A stretch of 64,000 nucleotides of DNA from Reclinomonas americana ATCC 50394 (Eukaryota > Jakobida > Jakobea > Jakobida), in NCBI GenBank assembly GCA_048213135.1, contig PS015009.1, positions 868,001 through 932,000 of the forward strand, in the 5' to 3' direction. The first letter of the stretch is position 1, and every line of letters begins with the position of its first letter. Below the pieces are notes generated by a model. The model worked only from the letters and a program-made list of their open reading frames with translations. It made no database searches and was not told the DNA's origin. This document shows positions 8,907-16,542 of this stretch, one piece after another. A program made the translations under genes and the position numbers.

Positions 8907-10034
8907 ATGTACGATCTGCACGATTTCCTGGAACCTGTGTCACTGCACGAACTGAATAATGATGAAGGATATAACGATGGCCAGCTGGCCCAGTACATCG
9001 CCGTACATGAAGAGGAAATGCCCGATATCACCCAGGCCGACATTGTGATCGTTGGCGTTACCGAAACCCGGGGCAGCGGTATTCCAGGCCGGTCCGGCGC
9101 CGCGGACGCCATACGCAGGCAACTGTACCGCCTGCATTACTGGCACAAGGATATCCGCCTGGCCGACCTGGGCAATATCAAAAGCGGGGCTACACTGAAT
9201 GACAGCTACGCCGCCGCCAAAACGGTACTGGCCGAACTGTTCCGCCTCAACAAAACCGTGCTTATCCTCGGCGGTTCACACGACATTACCCTGGCGCAGT
9301 ACTATGCGCACAAAGAACTGGAACAGGTGATCGAAGCCAGTTGCATCGACGCCACCATTAACCTGCGCAGCGAGAGCCCCGAACGCAGCGAAAATTTTTT
9401 AATGGAAATGCTGACCAGCGAACCCAACCTGGTGAAGCACTACAATCATATAGGTTTCCAGAGTTATTTCGTTCACCCGCGGATGCTGGAAACCATGGAC
9501 AAACTCCGCTTCGACTGCTACCGCGTAGGCCTGGCCCGTGAGCATATGGAGGAGATGGAACCGGTGATCCGCAACAGCCACCTGCTCAGTTTCGATATTA
9601 CGGCCATTAAGAACAGCGATGCGCCCTCAACCCGAACCAGCTCCAACGGTTTTACCGGTGAAGAAGCCTGTGTACTTACCCGCTTTGCCGGTATGAGCAG
9701 CAACCTCAACAGCCTGGGCATTTACGGTTATGAACCGCAGCACGATGTGAATGACCTCACCGCCATACAGGTGGCACAGATGATCTGGTATTTCATTGAC
9801 GGTAAAAGCCGCCTGAAGCAGGAAGCTGATATGGATGACCGAGCCAGCTTCAACGAGTTCCATTGTAATTTCACAGAAGTAGATACGCTTTTCCTGCAAA
9901 GCAAACGCACTGGCCGCTGGTGGATGCAGTTGCCCAACAACCGTTTCATTGCCTGCAGTCATAATGATTACGTGCTTGCCAGCCGCAACGAAATTCCTGA
10001 ACGCTGGCTGAGGGCACAGGAAAGAGCGGTATAA
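8907..10034 (+). CDS. Arginase/formimidoylglutamase-fold protein with lost metal ligands
   Basis: A 375-residue member of the ureohydrolase superfamily. The first signature is intact (ILGGSHDITLAQYYA). The second, normally D-A-H-x-D, reads CIDATINLR, so the histidine and the second aspartate are replaced. The third, normally S-x-D-x-D-x-x-D-P, reads SFDITAIKNSDAP, also altered. The active site needs two Mn ions held by these residues, so hydrolysis is doubtful. After the fold comes a C-terminal extension of about 70 residues (MDDRASFNEFHCNFTEVDT onward) not usual in arginases. Start chosen at MYDLHDFLEP, directly behind a good promoter. It is followed 16 bp later by the dacB-like gene. Confidence 0.85.
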   Translation: MYDLHDFLEPVSLHELNNDEGYNDGQLAQYIAVHEEEMPDITQADIVIVGVTETRGSGIPGRSGAADAIRRQLYRLHYWHKDIRLADLGNIKSGATLNDSYAAAKTVLAELFRLNKTVLILGGSHDITLAQYYAHKELEQVIEASCIDATINLRSESPERSENFLMEMLTSEPNLVKHYNHIGFQSYFVHPRMLETMDKLRFDCYRVGLAREHMEEMEPVIRNSHLLSFDITAIKNSDAPSTRTSSNGFTGEEACVLTRFAGMSSNLNSLGIYGYEPQHDVNDLTAIQVAQMIWYFIDGKSRLKQEADMDDRASFNEFHCNFTEVDTLFLQSKRTGRWWMQLPNNRFIACSHNDYVLASRNEIPERWLRAQERAV

Positions 10035-10050
10035 AAAATTTTGATACAGC

Positions 10051-11370
10051 ATGAATCCCGTTTACAACATACAACGGTTGTTGCTTGCCTGTTCAGCAGG
10101 TGTCATCCTGTATATGTTATCGTCCTGTTCTCCCGTGAAAAATATCAGCCGCTCGGCCAAACAATTATTACTCGAAGATTCGGCCATTGCCACGGGCCAT
10201 ATCGGCATCAGCATTTATGAACCCGCCACCGGTAAGTACTGGTACAATCACAATGCGGATAAGAATTTCATCCCCGCCAGCAATACCAAACTGTTTACCC
10301 TGTATGCCGGCATGAAATATTTAGGAGACAGCCTGGCGGGATTGAAATACCTGGAAACAGACACGTCTGTTATTATATGGGGAACAGGGGATCCCACTTT
10401 TTTACTGCCGGAATTTAAGAACCAGCCGGTTCTCCGTTTTCTGCAGCAGGCACGCAAGCCCCTGGTATGGGGAGATCCGGCCCGTAGCTTCCAGGCTTTG
10501 GGCAATGGCTGGGCCTGGAATGATTATGAAGAACCTTATATGGCCGAGCGCTCCGTTTTTCCCATGTATGGAAATGTGGTCTCTTTCAGTATGAAAGATA
10601 CGGTGCTGGTTTCGGAGCCGGCCTGGTTTACAAAGAAAGGTTCCCTGTCGCATACCGGTCAATCATTCGGCATAACCCGGCACCTGGGCGACCGGCAATT
10701 TTATATAACAGCTTCTGTCAATCCTTTCGCCAGCCAGACCATTACTTTTGACACACGTGATATGTTTTCGCTGCTGGCAGATACGCTTGCCAGGCCGGTC
10801 GACACAAGAAATACCTATCTCCTTTCCCCGTCATTTAAAAATACAGGGATCATCCGTTCACAGCCCACCGACTCCTTTTTTACGCCGATGATGCACCGCA
10901 GCGATAATCTCTTTGCCGAACAGACGCTGCTGATGGTTTCTGATCATATACTGGGATATATGAATGATGCCCTGGTGATCGACACCTTACTGAAAAGCGA
11001 CCTGGAGGATGTGCCGCAGAAGCCCCGCTGGGTAGACGGTTCCGGCCTCAGCCGTTATAACCTGTTCACACCCCAGTCTTTTATTTATATCCTTAATAAA
11101 CTGAAAGCCACGTTTGGTATGGAGCGCCTTAAAGTGATCCTGGCCACAGGCGGAACGGGTACGCTCAGCAATTATTACAAAAGAGACAACGGCTATATCT
11201 TCGCCAAAACGGGTACATTAAGTAACAACTGCGCACTCAGCGGTTTCCTGTTCACCAAAAAAGGTAAACTATTGGTATTCTCCGTGTTGGCCAACAACTA
11301 CCAGTCGGGTGCAACGCCTGTTCGCCGGGCTGTTGAGCGTTTTTTACAGGATACAAGAGAGAAATATTAA
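10051..11370 (+). CDS. D-alanyl-D-alanine carboxypeptidase/endopeptidase (DacB, peptidase S13-like)
   Basis: A 439-residue penicillin-binding protein of the DacB type that trims or cleaves peptidoglycan peptides in the periplasm. The three active-site motifs are present: SNTK (Ser77-Lys80, in PASNTKLFTLYAG), SDN (Ser284-Asn286) and KTG (Lys389-Gly391, in FAKTGTLSN). The N-terminus YMLSSCSPVKN looks like a lipoprotein signal with the cysteine near residue 27, suggesting a membrane-anchored form. It lies 16 bp after the arginase-fold gene and is probably cotranscribed with it. Confidence 0.9.
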   Translation: MNPVYNIQRLLLACSAGVILYMLSSCSPVKNISRSAKQLLLEDSAIATGHIGISIYEPATGKYWYNHNADKNFIPASNTKLFTLYAGMKYLGDSLAGLKYLETDTSVIIWGTGDPTFLLPEFKNQPVLRFLQQARKPLVWGDPARSFQALGNGWAWNDYEEPYMAERSVFPMYGNVVSFSMKDTVLVSEPAWFTKKGSLSHTGQSFGITRHLGDRQFYITASVNPFASQTITFDTRDMFSLLADTLARPVDTRNTYLLSPSFKNTGIIRSQPTDSFFTPMMHRSDNLFAEQTLLMVSDHILGYMNDALVIDTLLKSDLEDVPQKPRWVDGSGLSRYNLFTPQSFIYILNKLKATFGMERLKVILATGGTGTLSNYYKRDNGYIFAKTGTLSNNCALSGFLFTKKGKLLVFSVLANNYQSGATPVRRAVERFLQDTREKY

Positions 11371-11453
11371 TTTTTCTTTTCAGGCAACACCTCCGGAAGA
11401 TACCGCATCTGTATACATACAGATATCCTTAGACCACCACCAAAACGTTTGTT

Positions 11454-14168
11454 ATGAAAAAAATATCTACCCTGCTGCTGCTTTTTTTTGCAGCGCTAAC
11501 CTTCAAAACAGTTGCCCAGACCCCCACTGCCTGTAATGCCGCATTCTCCATCCAGTTCAGCAACCCGTATACGGTTCAGTTTACCCCGGTAATGCCGGGT
11601 GAGCCCAGCGTGGTACAGCATTACTGGAGTTTCGGTGATGCCAGTGGCAGCAATGCGGTTGCTCCCTCGCACAGTTATAACTCGACAGGGACATATATTG
11701 TAAAGCATTACCTTATTCGCAACAATCCCAATGGCGTGGAAGTGTGCCGAGACAGTATGTCCATGACCATCAACATCCAGCAGGCGCCTTGTAACCTTCA
11801 GGCCAATTTTAACTGGACCGTAAGTACGCAGGACCCGTTGCAGGTGGCTTTCACCAATACCACCATTAACCTGGCTGCCACCGATTCCGTACGCTGGACA
11901 TTTGGCGACGGCACTTCATCACTCGATGTAAACCCATCGCACCATTATACAACCGCCGGTACTTATACCGTTTGCCTGCGTGTGAAAAGGACGATCAACT
12001 CTACTACCACACCCTGCGTGAGCGAAATATGTAAAACCATTACCGTACAAAACCCCTGCAACCTGCAGGTGAATTTTACCTGGAACGCGTCAACAGCCAA
12101 CCCGCTGATGATCGAATTCCATAACCAGAGTACGCCACTGAGTTCTACCGATTCAATTTACTGGTCATTCGGTGATGGCTCTTCTTCTACTGCTGTCAGC
12201 CCTAATCACACTTATAACCAACCCGGTACCTACAATGTGTGCCTGGTAATAAGGAAGACCATAACACCCGGTTCTGCGCCATGCGTTCGTGAGATCTGCA
12301 AAACCATTACCGTACAGACACCGCCCTGTAACCTGGTAGTCGATTTCAGCTGGAATGCAGCGGCTTCCAATCCGTTACTGATCGAGTTCCACAACCTGAG
12401 TACACCGTTAAGTTCCACGGACTCTGTTAAATGGAGTTTTGGCGATGGCACTTATTCTACCGCTGTCAGCCCCAATCATGCATACAGCCAGCCCGGCACC
12501 TATACCGTTTGCCTGGTGGTAAGGAAGACTAATACAACCGGTACGACACCTTGTGTAAGAGAAATCTGCAAGACCATTACCGTACAGGCGCCGCCCTGTA
12601 ACCTGCAGGTGAATTTTACCTGGAACCCTTCAACAGCGAACCCGCTGATGATTGAGTTCCACAACCAAAGCACACCGCTGGATCCCACAGATTCAATATA
12701 CTGGTCATTCGGCGATGGATCTTATTCCACAGCCGTTAACCCTACTCATACCTATAACCAACCCGGCACTTATAATGTATGTCTCATCGTGAAGAAAAGC
12801 AATACCTGCGTACGTGAGATCTGCAAGACCATTACTGTACAGGCCCCTCCCTGCAACCTGCAGGCGTATTTTACCTGGAATGCGTCAGCAGCTAACCCGC
12901 TGATGATTGAGTTCCACAACCAGACCACACCACTGAACCCTACCGATTCCGTGTACTGGACATTTGGTGACGGATCTTCTTCTACAGCTGCCAATCCCAA
13001 TCATACTTACAACCAGCCCGGCACTTACCATGTATGCCTCATCGTAAGAAGGGCCACTGCAGCCGGTACGGTACCATGCGTAAGGGAATACTGCAAAGAT
13101 GTGGTGGTACAGGCACCCCCATGTAATATACAGGTGGCATTCAGCTGGCAAACAGACCCGCAGAATTTCCGTAAAGTGATCTTTACCAACTTAACCGTTA
13201 CACCAACGCCCAATGCTGTAGCCACCTGGACGTTCGGCGATGGCACCAGTGCTACCAGCTGGAACGCGGTACATGAATACGCCCAGCCCGGCAGGTACCT
13301 CGTTTGCCTGAAAGTACAGTACAGCAATACCTGCGTACGCACCTACTGCGATTCGGTGACCATTGCAGCGCCTATGCCGCCCTGCAACCAGCTGAGTAAT
13401 TTTGGTTTTGAAAAATTCGCGAACGATAACCAGAAGTACAAATTCACACCAGCGTACATTAATACAACTTTACAATATACCTGGACATTCGGTGACGGTA
13501 CCGGCAGCCACGACATTGTTGCCACACACCGCTATGCACAACCGGGCACCTATACCGTTTGCCTCACCGTGTGGAACGGACCTAACTGCGCTTCCACTAC
13601 CTGTAAAACAATCACGGTACAACAGCAGATCTACTGCGACAGTGTGCATGTGAGCTATACTTACCAGAGAACAACGGCTTATCCCAACAAGCTGTACTTC
13701 TTCGCCAACAGCAACATGCCCATCCTTGACCAGGTGTGGACCATCACCCGTATACCTGCAACAAGCACATCAGGTACAGTTACGCTTCACCAGAACAACC
13801 CAACCTACATCTTCCCGGATACCGGTTCTTACAGGGTTTGCCTGAAAGCCATTACCGCCGGTGGTTGCGTGAAAGAATACTGCAGCATCATCCGCATTGA
13901 ACTGGTGCAATCGAACATCTGCGAACTGCAGGCCTTCCCCAATCCTACCACCAGCGCTGTGAATGTAAACGTGTTCCTCACGGCACCGGAGATGATACAC
14001 ACTTACATCTACAACTCCGCTAATGTACTGGTGAAAGAAAAACACCAGCAGGGCGTGAGCGGCGGCAACCTGGTTACGATACCCGTTCAGGACCTTGTAG
14101 CGGGACTATATAATATGAAGATCATTTACGGGAACAGGATATGCTATGCCCGTTTCCAGAAATTATAA
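11454..14168 (+). CDS. Large secreted PKD-repeat protein with T9SS sorting domain
   Basis: A 904-residue protein with a signal peptide (KISTLLLLFFAALTFKTVAQ). It has about nine beta-sandwich modules of 85-90 residues, eight of which carry the PKD core W-x-F-G-D-G/A (for example YWSFGDGSSST, TWTFGDGTGSH) followed by H-x-Y-x-x-x-G-T-Y-x-V-C-L. Modules start with PCNL and end with CKTITVQ, so each carries conserved cysteines likely to form disulfides. The last roughly 75 residues (LQAFPNPTTSAVNVNV ... LVAGLYNMKI) are a type A T9SS C-terminal signal, which implies export across the outer membrane and surface attachment. No catalytic domain is seen; an adhesin or matrix role is likely. Confidence 0.93.
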   Translation: MKKISTLLLLFFAALTFKTVAQTPTACNAAFSIQFSNPYTVQFTPVMPGEPSVVQHYWSFGDASGSNAVAPSHSYNSTGTYIVKHYLIRNNPNGVEVCRDSMSMTINIQQAPCNLQANFNWTVSTQDPLQVAFTNTTINLAATDSVRWTFGDGTSSLDVNPSHHYTTAGTYTVCLRVKRTINSTTTPCVSEICKTITVQNPCNLQVNFTWNASTANPLMIEFHNQSTPLSSTDSIYWSFGDGSSSTAVSPNHTYNQPGTYNVCLVIRKTITPGSAPCVREICKTITVQTPPCNLVVDFSWNAAASNPLLIEFHNLSTPLSSTDSVKWSFGDGTYSTAVSPNHAYSQPGTYTVCLVVRKTNTTGTTPCVREICKTITVQAPPCNLQVNFTWNPSTANPLMIEFHNQSTPLDPTDSIYWSFGDGSYSTAVNPTHTYNQPGTYNVCLIVKKSNTCVREICKTITVQAPPCNLQAYFTWNASAANPLMIEFHNQTTPLNPTDSVYWTFGDGSSSTAANPNHTYNQPGTYHVCLIVRRATAAGTVPCVREYCKDVVVQAPPCNIQVAFSWQTDPQNFRKVIFTNLTVTPTPNAVATWTFGDGTSATSWNAVHEYAQPGRYLVCLKVQYSNTCVRTYCDSVTIAAPMPPCNQLSNFGFEKFANDNQKYKFTPAYINTTLQYTWTFGDGTGSHDIVATHRYAQPGTYTVCLTVWNGPNCASTTCKTITVQQQIYCDSVHVSYTYQRTTAYPNKLYFFANSNMPILDQVWTITRIPATSTSGTVTLHQNNPTYIFPDTGSYRVCLKAITAGGCVKEYCSIIRIELVQSNICELQAFPNPTTSAVNVNVFLTAPEMIHTYIYNSANVLVKEKHQQGVSGGNLVTIPVQDLVAGLYNMKIIYGNRICYARFQKL
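12053..13116 (+). repeat. Four near-identical tandem PKD modules
   Basis: Modules beginning near 12053, 12322, 12592 and 12846 share long DNA identity, for example AACCCGCTGATGATYGAGTT and TTCCACAACCAGAGTACRCC. The period is about 255-270 bp. They are much closer to each other than to the flanking modules, which indicates recent tandem duplication. Confidence 0.8.
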
Positions 14169-14189
14169 CCGTGGGGGTTATACAAACCA

Positions 14190-14230
14190 AAGCCTGCAAT
14201 GTGAGTTGCGGGCTTTTACTTTTTTTAGTA
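14190..14230 (+). terminator. Rho-independent terminator after the PKD gene
   Basis: AAGCCTGCAA, a six-base loop, TTGCGGGCTT (one G-U pair), then TTACTTTTTTT. It begins 21 bp after the PKD stop codon. Confidence 0.8.
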
Positions 14231-14394
14231 GCAGGTATTGAGTAGTTAGTAGTGAGTATCAGGAATGGTATCTGTCAGTAAACAGAAAGGCGGGAAGTAT
14301 AATTATTCAGGTAAATAAAACCAGGCGATGATGAATACTTTTCAGCAGTGTATCAACTCTCCCGTCTTGCTACTTGATACTTGCTACTCACGAC
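14227..14394. repeat. Intergenic inverted-repeat island
   Basis: The left side contains GTAGCAGGTATTGAGTAG. The right side contains the complement of GTAGCAAGTATCAAGTAGC. About 100 bp of unremarkable AT-rich DNA lies between. The motif CCCGTCTTGCTAC near the right arm also occurs near 6142, so this may be a dispersed repeat. No gene is seen here. Confidence 0.4.
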
Positions 14395-16233
14395 TCATCG
14401 TCCAAAGAGTTTATCCAGCTCATCTTTTTTAAACTCAAGGTAAGTGGGTTTGCCATTGGCCGTGGTATTGGGTACCTGGCAAGTAAAGAGGTCGTTTACC
14501 AGCCGGCGCATTTCGGTGTCGGAGAGTGCGGTGCCGGTTTTGATGGATTGCTGCAGGGCCATGGAGCGGAGCAGTTTTTCGCGTTTGCTGAATTTGAGAT
14601 CGCTGCTGAAATGTTTGTACTGTTCCAGCATGCGTTCAATGGCTGTCCTTTCATTGCCCTGGTCTACATCGGCGGGTGTGCCCTGTATAACGAAAGTATG
14701 GTTGCCAAAGGGTTCCAGCAGGTAGCCCAGTTCGTGCAGGTCGGGCAGCAGCTCTTCAAGCAGCACCGCGTCGGCAGGGGCTAGTTCCAGCGTGGAAGGA
14801 AAAAGACTGCTTTGCGTGGCGATGGGCTTACCATCCAGCGCATTCATGAAACGTTCGTAGAGGATGCGCTCATGCGCATTTTGCTGGTTCACGAGGTAAT
14901 AACCTTTTACTGTTTCCACAACAATATAGGACAACTGCAATTGCATCAGCCGGTCGGTGCGTATGACAGAAGTCGCATCGGTATGCAGCAATGATGAGCC
15001 TGCATTTTTTTCGCCTGTGGCGGATGCAGCGGAAGCCTGTGGTACCGGTTCGTAAAAATCCTTCCAGTGTTTGAGCTCTGTCCTGTTGTCCCTTTCTATA
15101 AAATGCGACTGGTTCTTTTGCGTAAACGTCTGGTATAACGAAGAAGAGGTAGCGCCTGATCTTTTTTCTTCCGTGAAAGGTTTGCTCACCGCATCGAGGT
15201 GTTGTATACCCGGGTCAAGTTCAAAATCGAGTGTAGGTGTAATGCTGAACTGCGCCAGCGCATGTTTCACCGCACTCTGCACAAACGCGTATACGATCTT
15301 TTCATCCTCGAATTTGATCTCCTGTTTGGTAGGATGTACATTAATGTCGAGCTGCGAAGGATCAAGGTCGATGAACAGCACATACATGGGGAAGCTGTCT
15401 TTCGGGATCATCTCATCAAACGCGTTCATCAGCGCATGGTTGAGGTAAGCACTTTTGATGAAACGGTTGTTCACGAAAAAATACTGGTCGCCCCGCGTTT
15501 TTTTCGCGGTTTCCGGTTTGCCTACGAAACCATAAATATTCATGTAGTCCGACGGCTCCTGCACCGGCACCAGTTTGGAAGCGTAATTATTGCCCAGCAC
15601 CTGTACAATGCGCTGTTTCATGGACCCTCTTTCGAGGTGAAACATTTGCTGCCCGTTGCTGCTGAGTGAGAAAAAGATATCGGGGTACGACATGGCCACG
15701 CGGATGAATTCATCAACGATATGGCGCAGTTCGGCCGCGTTGCTTTTCAGGAAATTTCTGCGTGCCGGCACATTGAAGAAGAGGTTCTTCATGGCAATGC
15801 TCGTACCATTGGGTACAGCAATGGGTTCCTGCCGGGTAACCTGGCTGTTCTCAATTTCTATATAAACACCGGTCTCGTCTTCCGGGCGTTTGGTTTTCAG
15901 TTCTACCTGCGCTACCGCCGCTATACTGGCCAGTGCCTCGCCGCGGAAACCCATGGTACGTATGCGGAACAGGTCGTCGATATTCCTGATCTTGGATGTG
16001 GCATGCCGCTCAAAAGCCATGCGGGCATCCGTCTCACTCATTCCTTTACCATTATCGGTAACCTGTATCAGCGCTTTGCCCGCGTCGTTCACAAACAACC
16101 TGATCTCCGTGGCCCCGGCATCCACCGCGTTTTCCAGCAGTTCCTTAACGGCGCTGGCAGGACGCTGGATCACTTCGCCGGCCGCGATCTGGTTGGCGAT
16201 GTTATCAGGCAATAGATGAATAATATCCGGCAA
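14395..16233 (-). CDS. mutL: DNA mismatch repair protein MutL
   Basis: A 612-residue protein. The N-terminal GHKL ATPase is complete: LLENAVDAGATEI, VTDNGKGM, ERHATSKI, TMGFRGEALASIAAVA and VPARRNFLKS. The C-terminal dimerisation domain is present, but the endonuclease motifs look degenerate: the DQHA-x2-E-x4-E site reads NQQNAHERILYE, and the terminal CPHGRP site reads TANGKP. MutL couples mismatch recognition by MutS to strand removal. Without these residues it would not nick DNA itself. It is the only minus-strand gene between 14.2 and 19.5 kb and appears monocistronic. Confidence 0.96.
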   Translation of the reverse strand: MPDIIHLLPDNIANQIAAGEVIQRPASAVKELLENAVDAGATEIRLFVNDAGKALIQVTDNGKGMSETDARMAFERHATSKIRNIDDLFRIRTMGFRGEALASIAAVAQVELKTKRPEDETGVYIEIENSQVTRQEPIAVPNGTSIAMKNLFFNVPARRNFLKSNAAELRHIVDEFIRVAMSYPDIFFSLSSNGQQMFHLERGSMKQRIVQVLGNNYASKLVPVQEPSDYMNIYGFVGKPETAKKTRGDQYFFVNNRFIKSAYLNHALMNAFDEMIPKDSFPMYVLFIDLDPSQLDINVHPTKQEIKFEDEKIVYAFVQSAVKHALAQFSITPTLDFELDPGIQHLDAVSKPFTEEKRSGATSSSLYQTFTQKNQSHFIERDNRTELKHWKDFYEPVPQASAASATGEKNAGSSLLHTDATSVIRTDRLMQLQLSYIVVETVKGYYLVNQQNAHERILYERFMNALDGKPIATQSSLFPSTLELAPADAVLLEELLPDLHELGYLLEPFGNHTFVIQGTPADVDQGNERTAIERMLEQYKHFSSDLKFSKREKLLRSMALQQSIKTGTALSDTEMRRLVNDLFTCQVPNTTANGKPTYLEFKKDELDKLFGR

Positions 16234-16542
16234 AATGATACAAGTTTAGCTGGCAAATTTAAGCATTCCGCTGAAGGTAATACCGCGGTTTACCTATTAT
16301 TTCCCGTTAAGGTACAAAGCCCGCAGAGTCAACATAAAAACGTTAACTATTCGCATGCCCTCACTATTAGGTAGTGCGCCGGTTTGGATACTCTTCCCTC
16401 GTGTCATACCGAGGTAACGAGGTATCTTTCGCCACAGGAGAGAGATCGCTCCTCCGCCGGGATGACCAAAGCCGTCAAACTGGTGCACTATCCGCCATTG
16501 CTATATGGCCGTATTGTCACATTTTCCCATTAGTTTTACGGT
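16234..16542. other. Intergenic stretch between mutL and the GH3 gene
   Basis: This is a 309-bp divergent intergenic region. It holds the 123-bp palindromic element at 16370-16492. To the left is AT-rich DNA where the mutL promoter must lie. To the right, TTAGTTTTACGG just upstream of the GH3 start codon is a weak match to a -7 box. No ORF of note is seen. Confidence 0.6.
16370..16492. repeat. Palindromic MITE/REP-like element (copy A)
   Basis: The terminal arms are GGTAGTGCGCCGGTTTG and CAAACTGGTGCACTATCC, which are imperfect inverted repeats of about 17 bp. Inside, a second inverted pair GTCATACCG / CGGGATGAC encloses AGGTAACGAGGTATC. The same outer arms and inner core recur at 35822-35973. 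No ORF is present. Confidence 0.7.

Noticed and set aside
11454-14168. Possible sugar-binding or enzymatic domain in the PKD protein
   Set aside because: All modules are PKD-like and no catalytic motif is visible.
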